Shown here in pieces: positions 1 to 5,013 of a stretch of DNA of 6,323 nt. Origin of the DNA: Thermoproteota archaeon (lineage in GTDB: Archaea > Thermoproteota > Thermoprotei_A > Sulfolobales > Pyrodictiaceae). Under the pieces are notes generated by a model, which did not search any database, was not told the origin of the DNA, and saw only the letters and a program-made list of their open reading frames with translations. The DNA is taken from NCBI GenBank assembly GCA_013153105.1, contig JAADFC010000151.1, positions 1-6,323 on the forward strand. The letters run 5' to 3'. The position numbers were made by a program, and so were the translations under genes. Every line of letters begins with the position of its first letter. The first letter of the stretch is position 1.

Positions 1-129
1 AAGCATCGCGGCAAGGTCCGGGCTGTAGACCCAGCCGCCCCGAAGCTGCCACCGGAGCCCGCTCCGCCAGCCGCCCAGACGCTCCGCCAGGAAGACCAGC
101 GCGTGAACCACACGCAGCTCCTCCGCCAA
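1..129 (-). CDS. Unrecognised protein, N-terminal fragment (runs off left edge)
   Basis: An open frame on the minus strand enters from the left edge, and an in-frame TAG at 151-153 bounds it upstream. The visible part is about 43 residues. It begins with an amphipathic helix-like stretch (LAEELRVVHALVFLAERLGG), followed by a Trp/Arg/Gly-rich segment (GLRWQLRGGWVYSPDLAAML), which looks like real coding sequence rather than noise. I do not recognise the family. Start choice is open: TTG at 141, TTG at 129, or GTG at 111. GTG 111 has a good Shine-Dalgarno (GGAGGAG at 118-124, 6 nt spacer). TTG 129 would fit a nearly leaderless transcript from a weak TATA-like GTTATCC (minus, 157-163). I give the middle option. 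The gene is too short here for functional assignment. Confidence 0.45.
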   Translation of the reverse strand, partial: MAEELRVVHALVFLAERLGGWRSGLRWQLRGGWVYSPDLAAML

Positions 130-256
130 CCTCTCCCCCAAGCCGAGGGTCTAGAGGGATAACACGGTGAAGCCGCGTCCCAGGCTCAGGAGAGGCCACA
201 CGAGGAGCACCCGGTAGTACCCGGGTAGTGCTCCAAACCCAGCCCCGCCGAAACAC

Positions 257-263
257 TTTAAAA
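257..263 (+). promoter_or_regulatory. TATA box (TTTAAAA) upstream of tRNA-Gln
   Basis: TTTAAAA is the only AT-rich block in a GC-rich stretch and matches the archaeal TATA box. By the usual spacing, transcription would start near 285. That leaves a leader of about 50 nt before the mature tRNA 5' end at 337, longer than is typical for archaeal tRNA genes, where the TATA box normally sits about 25-35 bp upstream. No nearer candidate exists. The predicted start falls almost on an ATG at 289. Confidence 0.55.
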
Positions 264-336
264 CGAGACCGGCAGCCGGCCTCCTATCATGGCCAGGGCC
301 CACACCAGGCGGGGCAGCCACCCAGCCCCGCAGGGT

Positions 337-412
337 AGCCGGGTCGTCTAGCGGTCAAGGATGCGGGGCTCTGGCCCCCGTGACCGGGGTTCGAATCCCC
401 GCCCGGCTACCA
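337..412 (+). tRNA. tRNA-Gln (anticodon CUG), CCA encoded
   Basis: Full cloverleaf folded by hand. The acceptor stem pairs 337-343 (AGCCGGG) with 402-408 (CCCGGCT), all seven pairs Watson-Crick. The discriminator is A409 and CCA is encoded at 410-412. U8 is T344. The D-arm stem is 346-349 with 359-362, including two G-U pairs, and its 9-nt loop carries GG at 353-354. The anticodon stem pairs 364-368 (CGGGG) with 376-380 (CCCCG), and its loop gives U33 at 370 and anticodon CTG at 371-373. The variable region is 4 nt (381-384). The T-arm stem is 385-389 with 397-401 around loop TTCGAAT. It decodes CAG. No intron is present. A minus-strand radical-SAM ORF reads through most of this gene in antisense. 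Confidence 0.95.
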
Positions 413-1382
413 TCCCTCCCCTACCACCCATAACGCTATGCCCCCCACACGATGATGCACGACCAGCTTCCCGGTTCCTCGACCGTAGCTGGCCCACCGC
501 TGAGCTCCCGGTTGCTGCCCTGGTATTACTGTCGTCCTCCCGGAATAGGGGGAGGAGGTTTTCGGGTACGGAGCAGCAGGCGTCGTAGAACTCTAGCCTG
601 TCCCCGTGCTTTCTGGCTGCTTTGAGGCTGGGGTTTGCTATCCTGTCGACTAGCTGTTCCTCTATTGCTATCTCGTCCAGTGTTTTTCGTGCTGTTGGTG
701 GTCTCATGCAGCCGAGGTAGAGTCTGCCTAGCCAGGTTGTGCGGGCGGTGCGGAGGAGGTGGGGGAGCTTCTCCGCTGTGGCCCTGTCTATGTCTCCGCT
801 GGGTGGTATGTAGACTAGGAGGTTGACTTCCTCTAGGCCGAGGTCTGCTAGGGTTTTCATCTCGTTTACCAGTTCTCGGAGGGGGTCGCGGTTGGGGTGC
901 CAGAGGAAGATGTGGGGTACGACGTGTAGTCCTGCGTCTAGCATGGTTTCTAGGGCTTCGCGGTAACGCTCCACGCCGCCTGGGACGCGGCGTACCGTGT
1001 TGGCCATCCACTTGTTCTCTGTGTACTCGTAGTCTACGAGGTCGAAGACTTGTGCTGCGCGTTCGAGGATGTGGCGGCGGGTTTCGAGGCCTAGGTGTAC
1101 GTTGTAGACTAGGCCATGCCTCTTCTTGGCCTCGAGGAGGGCTTCGAGATGCTCCTCCACCGGGAGCACGGCGTCTCGGGTCCAGCCGCCGCTGACGAGT
1201 ACCCCGCGTACGCCGCGGCGGGCGAGGGCTTCGAGGAGCCTGGGCAGCCTGGGCCCCGGGGCGGGGAGCATGGAGCGTATGTACCGGGCGCTGCAGTGGC
1301 TGCAGTTGAGCTCGCAGTAGCCTCCGGTGAGTGATATCACCGTGAAGCGCCGCTTCATCCTGAAGGCCTTTATGCGAGCCAC
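348..1382 (-). CDS. Radical SAM protein, lipoyl synthase subunit (LipS1/LipS2 system; biotin synthase homolog of COG1856 type)
   Basis: Likely half of the two-protein archaeal lipoyl synthase that inserts sulfur at C6 and C8 of a protein-bound octanoyl group, replacing LipA. The radical-SAM motif is GYCELNCSHC (Cys23, Cys27, Cys30), followed by a Gly-rich VSGG segment at 63-66. The family-like part ends near residue 280 and has exactly three more cysteines, Cys225 (LGCMRPP) and Cys269-Cys270 (DACCSVP), suited to an auxiliary Fe-S cluster. The GTG start at 1382 overlaps the end of the upstream partner by 13 bases, implying translational coupling. ATG at residue 9 (1358) is an alternative. Residues after about 283 look non-coding, and the last 22 are antisense to tRNA-Gln (ending at TAG 348-350), so the real C-terminus may be near 526 (see findings). 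Codons are less GC3-rich than in the partner gene. The LipS1 versus LipS2 number is not assigned because I cannot check it. Function is inferred from motifs and context. Confidence 0.8.
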   Translation of the reverse strand: MARIKAFRMKRRFTVISLTGGYCELNCSHCSARYIRSMLPAPGPRLPRLLEALARRGVRGVLVSGGWTRDAVLPVEEHLEALLEAKKRHGLVYNVHLGLETRRHILERAAQVFDLVDYEYTENKWMANTVRRVPGGVERYREALETMLDAGLHVVPHIFLWHPNRDPLRELVNEMKTLADLGLEEVNLLVYIPPSGDIDRATAEKLPHLLRTARTTWLGRLYLGCMRPPTARKTLDEIAIEEQLVDRIANPSLKAARKHGDRLEFYDACCSVPENLLPLFREDDSNTRAATGSSAVGQLRSRNREAGRASSCGGHSVMGGRGGMVAGRGFEPRSRGPEPRILDR

Positions 1383-2326
1383 CCTCCTGCACCCAGGGCC
1401 TCCAGCTCCCGGGCCAGCTGCTCCCGGCGCTCTAGGAGCATGCGGCGGCTGGGGTAGTTGTAGATGGGGCCGCGCGGCGTCTCGTTGTAGAAGGGGCGGT
1501 TGCAGCCTGGGCAGCCGCTGGTGAGCATGGCTTCGAGCACCCGGTCTCCGGGCAGCGGCGGCTTCTTCAGGGCCTTGGGCGGGCTCTGGGTGAAGTCGAT
1601 GTAGTCTAGGGGGTTGAGGCCCTCCTCGAGGAGGAGGAGGGCCAGCTGGAGCGCCCGGTACACGGGGAGGCTCACGCCGGGGTAGCGGGGGAGCCCTGGG
1701 AGGGGGGTGTAGCGGAAGAGGGCCACCCTAGCCCCCACAGCGTATACTCTCCTCATAGCTTCTACCATCTCCCTGGGAGTCTCACCTAGCCCCGCCACCA
1801 GGTGGACGTGCACCATCCCGCGGCCGAAGACCCGGACGCCCTCCTCTACAAACCTCATATACGCGCTCCACGGGTAGGGCTTCCCTACCCTCCGCGCCAG
1901 GGCGGGGGTGGCGGCGTCGAGGCCTACGCCGAGCCTCTCCACGCCAAGGCCGTGCAGCCTCTCCAGCACCGGCCTGGGCAGAGGCGTGGTCGCCACCGAG
2001 AGAGGGATCCCCGTCGCCGCGAGGGCCTCCACGTGGCGGAGCATCTCCTCGACGAAGCCCGGCTTGAGTATGGTCTGGTAGCACACCCTCGCCACCCTGC
2101 CGCGGCCGCGGCGCAGCGCCTCCAGCAGCTCCCCGAGCGGCCTCGCGGGCCACCTCACCCTGGAGAGCCACTCCCCACGGCTGCCCCTGGCCTTCCGGCT
2201 CTGGGCGCAGAAGCCGCAGGAGGCCCCGCAGCCCGCGGGGCTGTACTGGAGGAGGTAGACCGTCGTAGGCTCCGCCGCCATCTCAATCTTCTCCAGGCCC
2301 AGCACCGCCAGGCTGCCCAGCGACAC
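1370..2326 (-). CDS. Radical SAM protein, lipoyl synthase subunit (LipS1/LipS2 system; biotin synthase-related, COG2516 type)
   Basis: Partner of the downstream radical-SAM gene, and first in the operon. From the chosen start it has 318 residues. The cluster motif is SPAGCGASCGFCAQSR with Cys33, Cys37 and Cys40. A Gly-rich HVHLVAGLGE segment fits a SAM-binding barrel strand. The C-terminus carries SGCPGCNRPFYNE followed by GPIYNYP, with Cys272 and Cys275. The only other cysteine is Cys82 (VARVCYQT), so the protein has six in all: three for the SAM cluster and three that could hold the sacrificial auxiliary cluster lipoyl synthases use as sulfur source. Start: the frame stays open to a GTG at 2518, but residues before 2326 are Pro/Arg/Gly-rich and overlap the promoter, so I use GTG 2324-2326, with GGGGAG 9 nt upstream. 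Members of this family are commonly annotated as biotin synthase; no biotin genes are nearby. The lipoyl role is from established work on archaeal homologs plus the lplA/lplB context. Confidence 0.8.
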   Translation of the reverse strand: MSLGSLAVLGLEKIEMAAEPTTVYLLQYSPAGCGASCGFCAQSRKARGSRGEWLSRVRWPARPLGELLEALRRGRGRVARVCYQTILKPGFVEEMLRHVEALAATGIPLSVATTPLPRPVLERLHGLGVERLGVGLDAATPALARRVGKPYPWSAYMRFVEEGVRVFGRGMVHVHLVAGLGETPREMVEAMRRVYAVGARVALFRYTPLPGLPRYPGVSLPVYRALQLALLLLEEGLNPLDYIDFTQSPPKALKKPPLPGDRVLEAMLTSGCPGCNRPFYNETPRGPIYNYPSRRMLLERREQLARELEALGAGGWLA

Positions 2327-2502
2327 CCTGACAAGCTCCCCGCCGCCACCCGCGCGAGAAGGGTTCTGGGGCCCCAAGCGGCGCCGCCCCCTTGGAGGCC
2401 CGGGCCTAGGCCGGCGGGGCGGGGAAAGGGGTAGCCTCAACACCTCCACCGCCCCGCCACGACCGGGGGGTCCGCCTACAACGGATCTCCGAAGTTTACG
2501 CG
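2327..2502. other. GC-rich leader between lipoyl synthase operon and its promoter
   Basis: The minus-strand frame is open throughout, but its translation is low-complexity Arg/Pro/Gly and resembles no domain, so I read it as untranslated leader of about 150 nt or an overlong ORF artefact. Several short palindromes of C and G occur (for example GGCCCGGGCC near 2398), expected at this base composition. GTG and TTG codons around 2440-2450 (minus) with GGAGG-like neighbours are alternative starts. No terminator or RNA gene is evident. Confidence 0.4.
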
Positions 2503-2512
2503 CGTTTAAACG
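2503..2512. promoter_or_regulatory. Palindromic TATA element (CGTTTAAACG), divergent promoter
   Basis: A perfect 10-bp palindrome with core TTTAAA lies between the divergent lipoyl synthase operon and the secreted-protein gene. Rightward, it predicts a start near 2534 and a leader of about 33 nt containing the ribosome site of the 2567 gene, a good fit. Leftward, it predicts a start near 2482 and a leader of about 150 nt. A second AT-rich patch (AGTTTACG, 2492-2499) could serve the leftward promoter instead. Confidence 0.6.
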
Positions 2513-2566
2513 GTACACCCGGTTCCAGGGGGTAGCCGGAGCAGAGACCGGGGCAGGTGAGGGGTT

Positions 2567-3112
2567 GTGAGCACTGTAGGCCTTTCCCGTAGGGGGCTGG
2601 CGCTGCTGGTGCTGGCATCGTTCCTCAGCGGCATAGGGGCGGCCGCGAGCCTGGGCTACGGGCCTCTAGGCGTGCTGAGCATAACGATAACCGGCGGCCA
2701 GCAGGGCTCCTCGAGCGGCAGCGGCTTCTTCACCGAGCCGGTGACTGTGAGCCTTGAGAACGTGACCGCCGGCAGCAGCGGCAGCTTCAACGGCACAGCC
2801 AAGCTCGCCGTGCCGAAGTATACTAAGGTCGAGTTCGAGCTCGAGAACCGCAAGACGCTGCGGAGCATATTCAACAAGTTCACGGTAACAGTAACCGTCG
2901 ACGGCAAGACGTTCACGCTAGACCTCTACGGCAACGGCAGGTACGAGTACTACCTGTACCTAGAGCCCGGCGAGTACGAGGTGTACATAGAGGTCGACTA
3001 CCAGGTGAGGCCCGACGCTAAGGGCAGCTACACCAACATAGTCTTCCTGAAGGCCGAGGCCGACGACAGCTACGACGACGATGACTACGATGATTACGAG
3101 GACGATAGCTAG
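2567..3112 (+). CDS. Secreted beta-rich protein with acidic Asp/Tyr tail, family not recognised
   Basis: Length 181 residues. The N-terminus has Arg8-Arg9 followed by a hydrophobic core (10-27) ending GIGAAAS, a likely signal peptide with cleavage near residue 27. SRRGLAL loosely resembles a Tat motif, though Sec is equally possible. The mature part is rich in alternating beta-type segments (FTVTVTVDGKTFTLDLYG, then YEYYLYLEPGEYEVYIEVDY), consistent with a beta-sandwich. Two N-glycosylation sequons are visible (N65-V-T and N75-G-T). There is no cysteine and no second membrane segment. The last 16 residues are almost only Asp, Glu, Tyr and Ser. The GTG start has GGTGA at 2556-2560 with 6 nt spacing. 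The overall plan (signal peptide, single small beta domain) is that of archaeal surface-filament or TasA-like subunits, but no diagnostic motif supports this, so it stays a hypothesis. An S-layer-associated or cation-binding surface protein is an alternative. Confidence 0.85.
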   Translation: MSTVGLSRRGLALLVLASFLSGIGAAASLGYGPLGVLSITITGGQQGSSSGSGFFTEPVTVSLENVTAGSSGSFNGTAKLAVPKYTKVEFELENRKTLRSIFNKFTVTVTVDGKTFTLDLYGNGRYEYYLYLEPGEYEVYIEVDYQVRPDAKGSYTNIVFLKAEADDSYDDDDYDDYEDDS

Positions 3113-3164
3113 CCGGCCGCCCTTAATACCTTAGGGGGCCGCGAGCCTCCAGGCGTCCACCACA

Positions 3165-3173
3165 TTTTCTTTT
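3165..3173 (+). terminator. Oligo-T terminator (TTTTCTTTT) after secreted-protein gene
   Basis: This is the only pyrimidine/T-rich run in the region, 53 bp after the stop of the secreted-protein gene and just before the end of the convergent lplB gene. Archaeal transcription ends at such oligo-T tracts without needing a hairpin. A further T-rich bit (GCTTTATAG) follows inside the lplB end. Confidence 0.6.
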
Positions 3174-3177
3174 AGCT

Positions 3178-3495
3178 TTATAGTCTCGCCTCCCGCCCCG
3201 AGCCCGGGCTGCACAGCTCACGGTAGAGGCTCAGCACTTTCTCCACCACCTCGGCGGGGCTGAAGCCCAGCGTTTCAGCCTCCTCCAGCACCCTCTGCGC
3301 CTCCTCGATGCACTCGGCGCTGCTGCAGCCGCGCAGCCGTCTCTCGAAGGCTTCGAGGGCCTCTGGCGGGTAGACGAAGAAGTCCCCCGTAACCCGGGCT
3401 TCGGCCACCCTGCACTGCTCGTCGACTGCGAGGCTTATGGTGACAGTCTTCCCCATCCGGTACGTCCTGCTCACGCTCCTAGCTCCATGCTGCAT
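3178..3495 (-). CDS. lplB: Lipoate-protein ligase accessory subunit LplB (C-terminal domain protein)
   Basis: Length 105 residues, close to the roughly 90-100 of free-standing archaeal LplB. It resembles the small C-terminal domain of lipoate-protein ligase A (Lip_prot_lig_C fold). After an N-terminal strand (GKTVTISLAVD) comes the characteristic EARVTGDFFVYPPEALEAFE with GDFF at 37-40, then a helical C-terminus. In archaeal bipartite ligases the catalytic subunit lacks this domain, and LplB is needed to form the acyl-adenylate; both together act on GcvH or E2 lysines in the cytoplasm. The catalytic subunit gene lies just across a divergent promoter, which strongly supports the call. ATG 3495 has an AGGGGG-type site about 8 nt upstream. 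GTG at residue 8 is an alternative start. The shadow frame on the plus strand at 3437-3619 was rejected. It stops with TAA directly against the T-rich terminator of its convergent neighbour. Confidence 0.82.
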   Translation of the reverse strand: MQHGARSVSRTYRMGKTVTISLAVDEQCRVAEARVTGDFFVYPPEALEAFERRLRGCSSAECIEEAQRVLEEAETLGFSPAEVVEKVLSLYRELCSPGSGREARL

Positions 3496-3554
3496 GCCGG
3501 GATCCCCCTCTTTCCCGGCTGTCGCGGCCTCGGCTATGGCCGTGGGCTATGAGG

Positions 3555-3562
3555 TGTATATC
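3555..3562. promoter_or_regulatory. TATA box between lplB and lplA
   Basis: TGTATATC is the only TATA-like sequence in the 120-bp gap between the two divergent genes. Rightward it predicts a start near 3585 and a leader of about 30 nt for lplA. Leftward it predicts a start near 3533 and a leader of about 40 nt for lplB. One near-symmetric element may serve both directions, which would co-express the two subunits. Confidence 0.5.
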
Positions 3563-3615
3563 GGCTGGGCTGCTCTGGCTGCACGCTGGAGGCACTGCAG
3601 GGGGCGGGTGGGGGC

Positions 3616-4374
3616 TTGAGGCTTAGGTTCATACTAGACTTGGCTGGGCGGCCGCCGTGGTGGCAGATGGCTCTTGACGAGGCTCTGCTCGAGCTGGTGT
3701 CTAGGGGGTCTAGCGAGCCTGTCCTGCGTGTCTACGTGTTCTCGCCGAGCAGCGTTACTATCGGCTACTTCCAGTCTGTCGAGGAGGCTGTTGACCTGGG
3801 GGAGGCTGAGAGGAGGGGGGTGCCGGTGGTGCGCCGGTTCACCGGCGGGGGGAGCGTGTACCACAGCGAGGGGGGCGAGGTCACCTACTCTATAGCCTTG
3901 CCCGCCGTGGGGGCCTTGTCGAATATCGCTGAGAGCTACCGCGTCCTATGCGGCGCCGTGGCTAGGGCGCTTAGGCTCTTGGGCGTCGACGCAGTGTACA
4001 GGGAGCCTAACGACGTGGAGGTGGGGGGTAGGAAGGTTTCCGGCAACGCGCAGGCCCGGCGGAGGGGGGCGCTGCTCCAGCATGGAACTGTTCTGCTTGA
4101 CGCCGACTACGAGGCTATGGAGGCTCTGCTCAGGGTGCCTGGTGTGAAGCTGCGGAGCCACGGCGCCGGGTCGCTGAGGGAGCGGGTGGTGGGTCTCTCC
4201 GAGGTCCTCGGCAGGAGGGTGTCTGCGCCTGAGGTTGCGCTGGCGCTGAGGAGGGCTTTCGCTGAGGCGCTAGCTGTTGAGGTTGTGGACTCCTGGTATA
4301 CTGTTGAGGAGGTGGAGGAGGCGTGGCGGCTGGTGGGGAAGTATAGGAGTAGGGAGTGGCTGCTCCGCCGCTAG
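3616..4374 (+). CDS. lplA: Lipoate-protein ligase A catalytic subunit (LplA, bipartite archaeal type)
   Basis: Catalyses ATP-dependent activation of lipoate or octanoate and transfer to the lysine of lipoyl domains. Length 252 residues, as expected for an archaeal LplA lacking the C-terminal domain (E. coli LplA, with it, is about 340). Visible landmarks of the biotin/lipoate A/B ligase fold: N-terminal WWQMALDEALL (15-25), the nucleotide loop RRFTGGGSVYH with Arg73-Arg74 and Gly77-79, then NDVEVGGRKVSGNAQ, in which Lys140 corresponds to the family's conserved active-site lysine, and HGT at 156-158. The missing domain is encoded by the divergent small gene upstream. The start is TTG 3616; the GGGTGG-like site just upstream (3606-3611) is weak. 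The stop overlaps the convergent peroxiredoxin stop. In this pathway octanoylation by LplA/LplB would supply the substrate for the LipS pair. A specialised acceptor such as LbpA cannot be excluded, but no sulfur-oxidation (sHdr) genes are visible. Confidence 0.92.
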   Translation: MRLRFILDLAGRPPWWQMALDEALLELVSRGSSEPVLRVYVFSPSSVTIGYFQSVEEAVDLGEAERRGVPVVRRFTGGGSVYHSEGGEVTYSIALPAVGALSNIAESYRVLCGAVARALRLLGVDAVYREPNDVEVGGRKVSGNAQARRRGALLQHGTVLLDADYEAMEALLRVPGVKLRSHGAGSLRERVVGLSEVLGRRVSAPEVALALRRAFAEALAVEVVDSWYTVEEVEEAWRLVGKYRSREWLLRR

Positions 4375-4835
4375 CCCTGCCGGAGCCTCCTGACGGCCTC
4401 GAGGGCCAGGTCCGCGTGCTTCTCGGCGGGCCTCACGTTCTCGATGACCTCTCTTATGACGCCGTCCTCGTCTATGATGAAGGTTACACGCTTCGCCGAC
4501 GGCCTCTTGGTGCCCTCCTTGAGCACGCCGTAGAGCCTCGCTATACTGCCGTCGGGGTCGCTGAGGAGGGTGAAGCGGAGTCCCAGCTTCTCGGCGAACC
4601 TCCGGTTCCTCTCCGGCGGGTCTGTCGAGGCGCCCAGCACCACGGCGCCCAGCTTCTCGAACTCGTCGAGCAGCTGGTTGAACCTCTGCGCCTCCCTGGT
4701 GCAGCCGCTGGTCATGGCGCGTGGGTAGAAGTACAGCACCACCACGCGGCCCCGGAGGCTGCTGAGCCTGAGACGGTCGCCCCTATGCGTCTCAGCCTCG
4801 AAGTCGGGGGCCTCCACGCCGGGCCCGAGCGCCAA
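4371..4835 (-). CDS. Peroxiredoxin, PrxQ/BCP family, 1-Cys type
   Basis: Reduces hydrogen peroxide and organic hydroperoxides in the cytoplasm. Length 154 residues, normal for bacterioferritin comigratory protein/PrxQ. The thioredoxin-fold active site is YFYPRAMTSGCTREAQ, with Pro38, Thr42 and peroxidatic Cys45. Arg116 (KRVTFIID) is the conserved active-site arginine. In many PrxQ the resolving cysteine sits five residues after the peroxidatic one; here that position is Gln50, and Cys45 is the only cysteine in the protein, so it must be resolved by an external thiol. The TTG start at 4835 is supported by GGTGA (4845-4849, minus) with 9 nt spacing and by a TATA box that gives a leader of about 17 nt. 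It converges on lplA and shares its stop codon palindrome. The partner reductant is unknown; the neighbouring lipoylation genes make a dihydrolipoyl thiol one speculative donor. Confidence 0.93.
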   Translation of the reverse strand: MALGPGVEAPDFEAETHRGDRLRLSSLRGRVVVLYFYPRAMTSGCTREAQRFNQLLDEFEKLGAVVLGASTDPPERNRRFAEKLGLRFTLLSDPDGSIARLYGVLKEGTKRPSAKRVTFIIDEDGVIREVIENVRPAEKHADLALEAVRRLRQG

Positions 4836-4872
4836 GCCCTGGGCTCACCGGCACGGAGCACCAGGCAAACAC

Positions 4873-4882
4873 GCGTTAAAGG
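4873..4882 (-). promoter_or_regulatory. TATA box of the peroxiredoxin gene
   Basis: On the minus strand this reads CCTTTAACGC. The expected transcription start is about 26 bp downstream, near 4852, leaving a short leader of about 17 nt that contains the GGTGA ribosome site at 4845-4849. TATA box, ribosome site and start codon are all correctly spaced, which fixes the TTG start at 4835. Confidence 0.6.
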
Positions 4883-4917
4883 CCCTGCGCCGTCCACCCT
4901 GGGGGCTTGTCTGCGCT

Positions 4918-5013
4918 GTCTTAAGCCCGGGCCCCTGGGGGGAGGATGGGCGGCAGCGCCCTCTCCCTCCGGGGGAGGCGGCTCAGAGGCCGCGGCCCGG
5001 GCGGCGGGGACTG
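4918..5013 (+). promoter_or_regulatory. Possible promoter and GC-rich leader of the membrane-protein gene
   Basis: GTCTTAAGCC at 4918-4927 is the nearest TATA-like sequence and would give a start near 4948 and a leader of about 65 nt. The leader contains a small inverted repeat, CCTCC (4966-4970) and GGAGG (4974-4978) around a GGG loop. It could hide or expose a ribosome site, but at this GC content it may be chance. An ATG at 4946 opens only a 40-codon frame with the GGAGG directly abutting it, which I reject as a gene. Confidence 0.35.

Noticed and set aside
142..300. Minus-strand frame ending at TAG 151-153 (visible as LLVWPLLSLGRGFTVLSL), looking like a membrane tail
   Set aside because: It has no plausible start, crosses the TATA box at 257-263, and is probably chance in GC-rich DNA.
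453..503. Possible box C/D sRNA: GATGATGC near 451-458 and CTGA at 500-503 in the gap after the tRNA
   Set aside because: The C box lacks the final A of RUGAUGA and there are no convincing D' and C' boxes or closing stem, so the match is at chance level.
1802..2434. 210-codon plus-strand frame opposite the radical-SAM gene
   Set aside because: Shadow frame of a GC-rich coding strand; its translation is His/Arg/Pro/Ala low complexity.
2327..2518. Extending the upstream radical-SAM gene to GTG 2518
   Set aside because: The added 64 residues are Arg/Pro/Gly low complexity, resemble no domain, and would place the start codon beside the TATA box.
3437..3619. 60-codon plus-strand frame over the lplB start and the divergent promoter
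   Set aside because: It is antisense to lplB, covers the TATA region and has no ribosome site; lplB has a recognisable domain.
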